DNA from: an uncultured Bacteroidota bacterium
GTDB taxonomy: Bacteria > Bacteroidota > Bacteroidia > Chitinophagales > Chitinophagaceae
Direction: 5' to 3'
DNA length: 6,732 nucleotides
Assembly (NCBI GenBank): GCA_903913355.1
Contig: CAIWKU010000191.1
Span: 1 to 6,732 of the forward strand
Part shown: positions 1 to 6,390 of the stretch, in pieces
How positions within the stretch are numbered: the stretch's first letter is position 1
Layout of the letters: each line of letters begins with the position of its first letter
Notes under the pieces: generated by a model
The model's database searches: none
The model's input: only the letters and a program-made list of their open reading frames with translations
Told to the model about the DNA's origin: nothing
Program-made: the position numbers and the translations under genes

Positions 1-162
1 ATGAGCAGTCCCGATATACGAGCCGGACAAGCTTTGCTGATTGCTGCGCTTAGTGCAGAAGGAAAAAGTGTGATTCAGAATATTGAACAGATTGACAGAG
101 GGTACCAATACATTGATGAGCGATTGAAAAACCTGGGTGCTGAAATTACACGTATTGCGTAA
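1..162 (+). CDS. murA: MurA C-terminus (UDP-N-acetylglucosamine 1-carboxyvinyltransferase), 5'-truncated by the window
   Basis: The frame is open from the first base and ends at TAA 160-162, giving 53 residues. It matches the C-terminal end of MurA, the cytoplasmic enzyme that transfers enolpyruvate from PEP to UDP-GlcNAc in the first committed step of peptidoglycan synthesis. Visible family motifs are PDIRAG (residues 4-9), equivalent to the DLRA segment with its conserved Asp and Arg, and IDRGYQYIDERL (31-42), equivalent to the HIDRGYERIEEKL segment whose Arg (here R33) is an active-site residue in the family. The ending LGAEITRIA is also typical. MurA is normally about 420-440 residues, so only the last eighth is present. 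The ATG at base 1 is an internal methionine, not a start. The gene converges on the large - strand gene with a 64-bp gap. Confidence 0.93.
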   Translation: MSSPDIRAGQALLIAALSAEGKSVIQNIEQIDRGYQYIDERLKNLGAEITRIA

Positions 163-226
163 AGCAGATTATTTTTTCACTACCCGCAAAGTCCTCTGTT
201 GAGAGACCAAGCGGAGAATTTAATTT

Positions 227-3200
227 TCAGACTGTTTTTTCATTTACCTCTTTCACATTACCTGTTCTTTTTAATACACCCCAGTTCTGCAATTCGCCCT
301 TAATCGCTTTGCGTAATGATCTGAACAATACCACCAGCATTAACCAACGATAGATCAGTCTCTGCGGAATCATCCATACTAATTTCCAAGGGTTCTCTTT
401 TGCGAAAGCAAATGCAATAGAAGCAATCAATGCATCTACTACAATGAATATGAGGTAATAGAACCCGATTTTACCAGCATTGCCTGTTGCCAATCCTACA
501 AACATCAACAAATCGGCAATCGGTGTAAAAAATGGAATGATGTATTTGAATAACAATATATCGGGCATCGCCACCAGACCCAATGATTTGTATTGCGTAT
601 TGAATAATAATTCTCTGTGTTTCCAGAAAACCTGCATCACACCAAAACTCCAGCGAAAACGCTGTTGCATAAATTGTTTAATGGTTTCAGGTGCTTCGGT
701 ATAGGCAACGGCTTTCGCCTCATTGGCTACTATATAACCCGCTTTCAGGATACGGATCGTAAGATCACAATCTTCTGCCAGGGTATCTGTAGTAAATCCA
801 CCTGCGGCCAATAACACTTCTTTATCAAAAGCACCAATGGCTCCGGGTATTACGGTAACTGCATTCAGGTAAGCAAAACCGCGGCGGTCAAAATTCTGTC
901 CGGTTATATATTCAATACTTTGCCAACGGGTAATCAGGTTTACTTCGTTGCCCACTTTTACGGTTCCTGCCACTGCCCCTACCTTTTTATTTTCTGTCTG
1001 CCCTTTATCAGAAAGAAAATTAGTCATGAGCATACTTACCGCATCCACCGCCAACTGGGTATCGGCATCAATACATACCACATAGGGTGCAGCTGAATGT
1101 GTGATTCCAAAATTTAAAGCAGAGGCTTTACCACCATTGGGTTTCGTAAATATTTTTAGTTTCTCATGCCCGGCAAATGCCTCTGTTACTTTTGCATACG
1201 TGCCATCCTTACTACCATCATCCACAAAAATAATTTCAAAAGAAGGGTAATTACATTTCAGCAGGTTTTGAAGAGAGGCTACTGCATTTACTTCTTCATT
1301 ATAGGCCGGTACGATGATAGACACCAGCGGTAGTTCTTTATTTTCGAATGAATTTACCGCCAGTTTATTTTCTCTTCTTTTTTGTAAAATAGTCAGGAAT
1401 CCAATTAATAATAACCTGGCCGCACTCAATATCATAAATACGATAAACAGTGCAAACAGGAAATGACCACCTAAATAGCCCAATTCTGCAAAAAGATAAT
1501 TGGCCTGTAACATATAATAGCCACTTCCTTTCGGAACCGGTGGCATCATATCATCTGGCTTCTTGCCTAGTAAATCAGCAACCGTTGTGAATTTGTATCC
1601 CCGGCTTTGGAAAAACCGGATAATCATACCCGTAGCTTTTACGGTTTCTGCGCGGTTACCACCTGCATCATGCAATAAGATGATATTGCCGTTTACGCCG
1701 GAAGTATCTTCTTTGTCTTCATTATGAATCCGTTTCTCATATACAGCAACAACACGGTTAAAAATAGTATCTGCGTTAAACCCTTTCACTTCACCCTGCA
1801 GCCAATCTTCGGGGTCAATACTTTCCCCAATGGTGAGGTAATTTTTGGTTCGGCTTAAAGCCACCGGCACCAACTCTTCACTTTTATCCGGCTCACTATC
1901 TGCATTAAACGGAGCACGGAACATAACGGTACTATGCCCGGTTATACACTCAATCAGCAATCTTGTACCATCCATTTCCAGGTTAGCACGCTGGGTACTT
2001 ACCTTGGCCATATTGGGATGAAAAAAAGTATGGTTCCCAATTTCATGCCCTTCCTTGAATATTCTTTTTACCAGCGGAATATTATTCTCGGCTTCAAAAC
2101 CTACGATAAAAAAGCTGGCAGGTACATGATAATAAGCCAGCGTATCCAATATTTGTCGGGTGTATAATGGATCGGGACCATCATCGAATGTGAGTACCAG
2201 TTTTCTTTTAGTGGTAGTACCCAATTTTCTGATCACATAAGTGGAAGGCAACTTATCATATGACTCTTCACTGATCAGCATATCCACGCTATCAATTTCG
2301 GGCGTGATATATCCATCGGTAGGACTGGCAATCAGATCGAGCACTTCCCCTTCACCGATATAATCGGGAGAAGAACCCGGTTGCACTTTTCTGAATTCAT
2401 TAAAATCAAAAGTTTTCAGGGCAGCTTTGGTCATGGGTTTATTATAGAAATCCCAGATCCTGCTGTCTTCACTACCCAGGCGCCACAAAACAGTTCCCGC
2501 TAATTGGTATTCAGTGGCAAAACGTAAAGTATTAAAATTGGTAGCCGCATCTGTAAAATGCACTTCATGTAATGCATTCGCATCATCATAATAACGATAA
2601 TGCAGATTATAGGTATTGTTATCAAAATCGATAACCGCACCGCTTTCGCGTGCATTGGCCAATGCTTCCTGGTAGGTTACTGTGGCTGCATTTTTCTTGC
2701 TTTTTAAAGTCCAGTCGTACCCAAACCCTGCCATTCCCAGAATAATCTTATTAGCAGGCACCTGGTCATCCATTTTATCGAGTGCCGCCTGAATCCATTG
2801 TTGAGAGCAGATAGGTCCGGGTTTGCTTTCGTCATGAAATTCATCATAGGCCATCAAGATCAGGTAATCATTGTATTTGCCCAGTGCTTTAAAATTATAA
2901 CTATCATCAAAAGGAATCACATCCTGGGTAACCAATAGATTATTCGCATGTAATTTTTCGTACAATTCTTTCTGAAAAGCTACCAGGGGAGCATCATCAG
3001 TTTCTACCAGCTCTTCCAGATCCACGTTTACACCGGCAAAATGATATTGCCTCAATAACCTGATAATATCATTGATCAGCCTTTCTTTTTTTGCCGTATT
3101 GGTCAGAATCCTGTGTACAGATTCTCCTCTGAAAATCTGTTTATAGTTATTCGAAAGGATGGGCATGATCTCTACGCCAGCCGCTTTCATCAGGTTCAGG

Positions 3201-3691
3201 GCCTTGGCATCAATATTCGTATACAACGTATCGGCAGTAGGATCAATAAAAAACCATTCCGGTATTACCAGGTTTAGTTTAGAGATATTTCTTTCGAGAG
3301 AGGTAAAAGATTGCTTATCCCATGCCACATAAAATGCGGCCCGTATTCCTACACTATCACTAAATAAAGGTGAATTAGAAAGATCGAGTACGCTATCCAT
3401 CTGTCCACAACCTTTACCAACGGCCCAACGGGCATTGATGGCTTTTCGGAAACCCCGGTATTCTTTTCCCAGTTTACTTTCCCGGTATTCGGGTATAGCT
3501 TCCGTCAACACTTTTTTCATGGCCCGCCCTTCCACCGAAATATCGGGCTCGTTCTTGTCGATATATTGCATCGCAATCACAATCACCACCACCGCAATTA
3601 TGGTAAAAAACAAAAACAGCCTTCCTGCCCATTTAAAGCGTTGCCAGCGGGTTTTGGTTGCGGTTTGAAAAATTTGCGAGTTATCCGACAT
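227..3691 (-). CDS. Trifunctional membrane protein: GH18-like hydrolase, NodB-type polysaccharide deacetylase and family 2 glycosyltransferase
   Basis: This 1154-residue protein starts at ATG 3691 and stops at TGA 229-227. In order it has a short basic N-terminus and a signal-anchor helix (about 24-42); a GH18-like barrel (about 115-415) with FYVAWD (120-125), AGVNVDLEE (219-227, putative acid E226), MAYD (280-283) and GTVLWRLG (399-406); a NodB polysaccharide deacetylase domain (about 495-710) with TFDDGP (501-506), metal ligands H554 and H558 in NHTFFH, FRAPF (591-595), DPEDW (627-631) and LLHD (672-675); a helix (about 743-769) followed by QKRR; a GT2 domain (about 787-1020) with VPAYNEE, VDDGS, DAD (875-877), AEDCD (972-976) and QRFRW (1010-1014); and about three C-terminal helices (1046-1125). 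The GT2 part resembles PgaC/NodC-type processive N-acetylglucosaminyltransferases. By the positive-inside rule, GT2 is cytoplasmic while the hydrolase and deacetylase are periplasmic. It is likely a synthase and modifier of an N-acetylhexosamine polymer; linkage and product cannot be read from sequence. It is transcribed divergently from the LtaS-like gene. Confidence 0.92.
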   Translation of the reverse strand: MSDNSQIFQTATKTRWQRFKWAGRLFLFFTIIAVVVIVIAMQYIDKNEPDISVEGRAMKKVLTEAIPEYRESKLGKEYRGFRKAINARWAVGKGCGQMDSVLDLSNSPLFSDSVGIRAAFYVAWDKQSFTSLERNISKLNLVIPEWFFIDPTADTLYTNIDAKALNLMKAAGVEIMPILSNNYKQIFRGESVHRILTNTAKKERLINDIIRLLRQYHFAGVNVDLEELVETDDAPLVAFQKELYEKLHANNLLVTQDVIPFDDSYNFKALGKYNDYLILMAYDEFHDESKPGPICSQQWIQAALDKMDDQVPANKIILGMAGFGYDWTLKSKKNAATVTYQEALANARESGAVIDFDNNTYNLHYRYYDDANALHEVHFTDAATNFNTLRFATEYQLAGTVLWRLGSEDSRIWDFYNKPMTKAALKTFDFNEFRKVQPGSSPDYIGEGEVLDLIASPTDGYITPEIDSVDMLISEESYDKLPSTYVIRKLGTTTKRKLVLTFDDGPDPLYTRQILDTLAYYHVPASFFIVGFEAENNIPLVKRIFKEGHEIGNHTFFHPNMAKVSTQRANLEMDGTRLLIECITGHSTVMFRAPFNADSEPDKSEELVPVALSRTKNYLTIGESIDPEDWLQGEVKGFNADTIFNRVVAVYEKRIHNEDKEDTSGVNGNIILLHDAGGNRAETVKATGMIIRFFQSRGYKFTTVADLLGKKPDDMMPPVPKGSGYYMLQANYLFAELGYLGGHFLFALFIVFMILSAARLLLIGFLTILQKRRENKLAVNSFENKELPLVSIIVPAYNEEVNAVASLQNLLKCNYPSFEIIFVDDGSKDGTYAKVTEAFAGHEKLKIFTKPNGGKASALNFGITHSAAPYVVCIDADTQLAVDAVSMLMTNFLSDKGQTENKKVGAVAGTVKVGNEVNLITRWQSIEYITGQNFDRRGFAYLNAVTVIPGAIGAFDKEVLLAAGGFTTDTLAEDCDLTIRILKAGYIVANEAKAVAYTEAPETIKQFMQQRFRWSFGVMQVFWKHRELLFNTQYKSLGLVAMPDILLFKYIIPFFTPIADLLMFVGLATGNAGKIGFYYLIFIVVDALIASIAFAFAKENPWKLVWMIPQRLIYRWLMLVVLFRSLRKAIKGELQNWGVLKRTGNVKEVNEKTV

Positions 3692-3808
3692 AATTGAATA
3701 CAGATATTACAAGAACTGTACCGTTAATATAGCAAGGTAATGATGCGATATTGATTTTTGGCGAATAAAATTAATAAAAAGTTATTTTCACATCATTATT
3801 CAAAGCCA
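3692..3808. promoter_or_regulatory. Divergent intergenic region expected to hold promoters for both large envelope genes
   Basis: This 117-bp AT-rich stretch separates the ATG at 3691 (- strand) from the ATG at 3809 (+ strand), so both genes must be started from it or nearby. I looked for the Bacteroidota promoter pattern (TTG at -33, TAnnTTTG at -7). The best + strand match to the -7 box is GATTTTTG at 3753-3760, one base off, but I see no well-spaced TTG upstream of it. No convincing - strand match was found. Neither start has a clear Shine-Dalgarno sequence, as is common in this phylum. If the + gene instead starts at TTG 3758, the region shrinks to 66 bp and the possible -7 box overlaps the start codon. 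The regional role is an inference; the individual boxes are not established. Confidence 0.35.
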
Positions 3809-6241
3809 ATGAGAGAGGAAGCTTCCGTTTTTTTTCAAAAATATTTCAAGGGGATACTGGCATTACTGATAGCCGTTTGCCTGATCCGGTTTACCGAGTA
3901 CTTTTATATTGCTTCCAAATCATTTGTAAATCATACCTATTTATTCGAAATGGCCGGGTGGATCTATGATGCCTGGGCCTGTTTGATTTATGGTTTGGTT
4001 TTTCTATTGCCTTATTTTCTGTTAAGACTCATTAACAAAAAGCTGTCCACCATCGTTTTTCATTGCATCAATGTTCTTTTACTGATTGTTTATCTTTCCC
4101 TGATTGTGGTATTCTCTGAAAGAAATACGCCTTTTGATCATGAGATGTTTACCCGCAGCCTGAGAGAATCCTGGCTTACTACCCGGCAAATGATGACCAG
4201 TGGGTTTTTACTGTACCTCCCTTTTATTCTGTATATCGCTATCTATTTTTTTAGCTATCGTGTATTACTGACAAAAGCGCAATTTGGTCGCAGATTCATG
4301 CTGGGTATGGGATTGCTGGCCTTGGTTTCGGTTTCATTGATCAAATATGCCAACCCGCCCGAAAAATGGTTTCAGCAAACTTCTGCCTATTATTTTACCG
4401 CCAATAAGTTCAGTTTTTGGGTGGCTGATACCTATCATTATTTTACCACGAAGGACCAGTTTGATGCAGGAAAGTTGAATAATGAACAGTTGGCTGCCGA
4501 AATCGATTTTTACCAAAAGAACCAACCCTTCGAATTTACCAGCAAAGAATATCCTTTACTGCATGTGAACAATAGCAAGGATGTACTGGGTAGTTTTTTT
4601 AACCTGAAAGCAACGCCTCCCAATATTGTTATCCTGGTAGTAGAAGGTTTATCGCGTGATTTTAGCGGCGAGAGAGCTTATGCAGGCAGTTTCACTCCTT
4701 TTTTAGATTCATTATCCAAACAAAGTCTTTCCTGGGATAATTTTTTAAGCACTGCACCGGGCACATTTGCCGCACATCCTGCTATATCCGGTTCGCTGCC
4801 TTATGGTAAGAGAGGATTTTCATTGATCAATGTAATGCCTGATCATCTCTCCTTAATTAAGATCCTGAAATCAAACGGGTACCATACAAAATTCCTGATA
4901 GGGTTCAATCCCGATTTTGATAATATGGGCGGGTATATGCGTTTACAGGGTACGGATATGATTCTGTCGAAATATGGTTCCAAATACAAAGAAATGGGTG
5001 TGGGTTCGGAAGGCTGGTCGATGGGATATCCGGATGATGCATTATTCAGCCGGAGTTTTGAAGTGATGGACTCATTGCCCCAAACCCCTTACCTGAATAT
5101 TTACCATACTGCCACCACGCATATGCCTTACCTGTTTGAGCAACAGCATATCTATGAAAAGAAGTTCGACAAAAAAATAAAAACCATGGCGGTAACACCC
5201 GCTATCAAAAAAACATTGAAAGAATGTAAAACGGTATTGGTGACTTATATGTTTTCAGATGATTGCATCAGGGATTTTTTAGCGAAATATGCGAAAAGAC
5301 CCGATTACGCAAACACTATCTTTTTTATTACGGGTGATCACCATATCGGTTCTTTTCCATCCACGGGTGCTATTGATGATTACCATGTTCCGCTGATCGT
5401 ATTCTCGCCTATGCTGAAAGCGCCTAAGAAATTTTATTCGGTTAATTCACATAATAACCTGGCACCTACCATTACGGCATTGGTATTGAATAATTACGCC
5501 CTACCCAATAAACCCAAAGAAGTGCATTGGCTGGCAGATGTTATGGATACCTGTCCCACGTTCCGTAACATTCAATCCATGCCCTTTATGGAATGGAGCA
5601 GGGAGATCACGGATTATATTTATAAAGACTACCTGATTTCAGGAACACAACTCTATAAATTAACCCCCGATCTATTGCAGGAAAGAGCAGACAATGATTC
5701 CATAAAAAATCATATGATTCGTCTGCTAAATAATTTTAAGATCATCAATTCCTATGTAACGGAAAACAATAAAGTGTTCCCTGCAAAACAAGCTGTTCTG
5801 CCCGGTGAGCGGGAATTGATTTTTTCCTATTCAGACTCAGCAGCGAAAACCTATTTTTCAAAACTATCTGATACTAGTATCATACCCGAATTCAAAGTGC
5901 CCAAAAATTACCAATACTTATACGTTGAATTATCGGCCGAAACCAATTTGCTCACGCCCGGCCTGGAAGACCAACCCTCTTTTCGTTTAGCCATGATTGA
6001 TACACTGAACCGCGGAAGAAATTTTGTGTACTGGACACACCATAATATTGTGCAAATGTCGAAGGGAGATTATGTAGAAAAGAAATGGAACGCCGTTTCC
6101 ACCAACGACCTCTTTACCCTAAGCGATTACAAAGCCTACACCCACATGATTTTTGACCTCTCATTCTATACACAAATCACACCACTAAATCTGCAACTAA
6201 GGAACTTGAAAGTGAAGGTGTACGGGGTAGGGAAAAAGTAA
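3809..6241 (+). CDS. LtaS-like sulfatase/alkaline-phosphatase-superfamily membrane transferase with C-terminal beta-rich extension
   Basis: Read from ATG 3809 this is 810 residues, stopping at TAA 6239-6241. Five helices (about 15-35, 55-75, 80-102, 132-151, 162-181) precede a periplasmic catalytic domain (about 270-560), the LtaS arrangement. Motifs: PNIVILVVEG (271-280, metal ligand E279), GTFAAHPAISGSLPYG (318-333, probable nucleophile T319), TTHMPY (436-441, H438), ITGDHH (507-512, D510 and H511), HVPLIVFSP (526-534) and a late SH followed by APT (about 547-554). Relatives transfer phosphoglycerol or phosphoethanolamine to envelope glycans, or hydrolyse sulfate or phosphate esters; the substrate cannot be told here. 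LtaS is about 650 residues; the extra 200 or so form a C-terminal region that looks like a beta-sandwich near 690-807. Start choice: an in-frame TTG at 3758 would add 17 residues, but an in-frame TGA lies at 3752-3754, just two codons before it, and ATG gives a typical start followed directly by the first helix. It is head to head with the synthase gene. True lipoteichoic acid is not expected in Bacteroidota. Confidence 0.88.
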   Translation: MREEASVFFQKYFKGILALLIAVCLIRFTEYFYIASKSFVNHTYLFEMAGWIYDAWACLIYGLVFLLPYFLLRLINKKLSTIVFHCINVLLLIVYLSLIVVFSERNTPFDHEMFTRSLRESWLTTRQMMTSGFLLYLPFILYIAIYFFSYRVLLTKAQFGRRFMLGMGLLALVSVSLIKYANPPEKWFQQTSAYYFTANKFSFWVADTYHYFTTKDQFDAGKLNNEQLAAEIDFYQKNQPFEFTSKEYPLLHVNNSKDVLGSFFNLKATPPNIVILVVEGLSRDFSGERAYAGSFTPFLDSLSKQSLSWDNFLSTAPGTFAAHPAISGSLPYGKRGFSLINVMPDHLSLIKILKSNGYHTKFLIGFNPDFDNMGGYMRLQGTDMILSKYGSKYKEMGVGSEGWSMGYPDDALFSRSFEVMDSLPQTPYLNIYHTATTHMPYLFEQQHIYEKKFDKKIKTMAVTPAIKKTLKECKTVLVTYMFSDDCIRDFLAKYAKRPDYANTIFFITGDHHIGSFPSTGAIDDYHVPLIVFSPMLKAPKKFYSVNSHNNLAPTITALVLNNYALPNKPKEVHWLADVMDTCPTFRNIQSMPFMEWSREITDYIYKDYLISGTQLYKLTPDLLQERADNDSIKNHMIRLLNNFKIINSYVTENNKVFPAKQAVLPGERELIFSYSDSAAKTYFSKLSDTSIIPEFKVPKNYQYLYVELSAETNLLTPGLEDQPSFRLAMIDTLNRGRNFVYWTHHNIVQMSKGDYVEKKWNAVSTNDLFTLSDYKAYTHMIFDLSFYTQITPLNLQLRNLKVKVYGVGKK

Positions 6242-6302
6242 CAATGTGACAATGTAACAATGTAACAATGTGGCAATTTGAAAATTTGAAAATTTGAAAA
6301 TG
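6239..6302 (+). repeat. Array of eight 8-bp tandem units, drifting from TAACAATG to TGAAAATT
   Basis: Eight contiguous octamers can be read without a gap: TAACAATG, TGACAATG, TAACAATG twice, TGGCAATT, TGAAAATT twice, TGAAAATG. The first unit begins with the TAA that stops the LtaS-like gene, so the repeat supplies the stop codon. Seven of the eight units begin with TAA or TGA. Because 8 is not a multiple of 3, the first three units place stops in all three forward frames within about 20 bases. It resembles AT-rich dispersed intergenic repeats I associate with Chitinophagaceae-type genomes, but I could not search for copies. Confidence 0.85.
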
Positions 6303-6359
6303 GAAAGCAAGGTTATTTACTAAATTAAATATTTATTCAAATTTTCAAATTGCCACATT
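6267..6359. terminator. 24-bp perfect inverted repeat between convergent genes, possible bidirectional terminator
   Basis: Bases 6267-6290 and 6336-6359 are exact reverse complements over 24 positions (the arms contain TGGCAATTTG and CAAATTGCCA respectively), with a 45-base AT-rich spacer. The stem would be long but mostly A-T. It lies between the stop of the + strand LtaS-like gene and the stop of the - strand carB gene, a typical place for a two-way terminator. There is no clean T-run directly after either arm, so it is not a textbook intrinsic terminator. The pairing is seen directly; the terminator role is inferred. It may equally be a by-product of two oppositely oriented repeat copies. 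Confidence 0.5.
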
Positions 6360-6375
6360 TTCAAATTTTCAAATT
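6336..6375 (-). repeat. Second, inverted copy of the octamer repeat (about five units)
   Basis: Read on the - strand from 6375 down, the bases give a partial unit AATT, then TGAAAATT, TGAAAATG, TGGCAATT, TGAAAATT and a partial TGAA. These are the same unit types as in the + strand array at 6239-6302, in opposite orientation and in a slightly different order. The order difference suggests two copies of one repeat family rather than one simple palindrome. This copy lies just past the end of the carB fragment. Confidence 0.8.
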
Positions 6376-6390
6376 AATAATTAATAATTA
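6374..6390 (-). repeat. Short TTATTAA heptamer repeat running from the carB stop codon
   Basis: On the + strand the bases read TTAATAA at 6374-6380, TTAATAA at 6381-6387, then TTA at 6388-6390, which is the TAA stop of carB on the - strand. The stop codon therefore sits at the edge of the repeat, and the heptamers place further TAA stops in the other two frames. The tract joins the inverted octamer copy directly. Confidence 0.6.

Noticed and set aside
1..3. ATG at the first base as a true gene start
   Set aside because: The following residues align with the interior of MurA near its C-terminus, so this is an internal methionine at the window edge.
191..208. Small hairpin (CTCT-GTTG-AGAG) between murA and the large - strand gene, considered as a terminator
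   Set aside because: The uninterrupted stem is only 4 bp and no T-run follows it on either strand; the T-rich tract at 171-177 has no stem before it.
480..814. Two overlapping open frames on the + strand (480-704 and 617-814)
   Set aside because: They lie antisense inside the glycosyltransferase domain of the large - strand gene, show no recognisable domain and have Cys/Asn-rich, unnatural composition.
1934..2167. 77-codon open frame on the + strand
   Set aside because: It lies antisense to the deacetylase domain of the - strand gene; no family resemblance and no start signal.
3435..3668. 77-codon open frame on the + strand
   Set aside because: It lies antisense to the N-terminal part of the - strand gene, whose protein sequence there is well formed; nothing supports a second gene.
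3692..3808. tRNA, riboswitch or other structured RNA in the divergent gap
   Set aside because: No cloverleaf, conserved aptamer-like block or long stem was visible in this short AT-rich stretch.
4334..4525. 63-codon open frame on the - strand
   Set aside because: It lies antisense within the LtaS-like coding region, with no recognisable content.
6239..6390. CRISPR-like array
   Set aside because: Units are 8 bp, contiguous and without spacers; this is a simple tandem repeat with an inverted copy, not repeat-spacer structure, and no cas genes are near.
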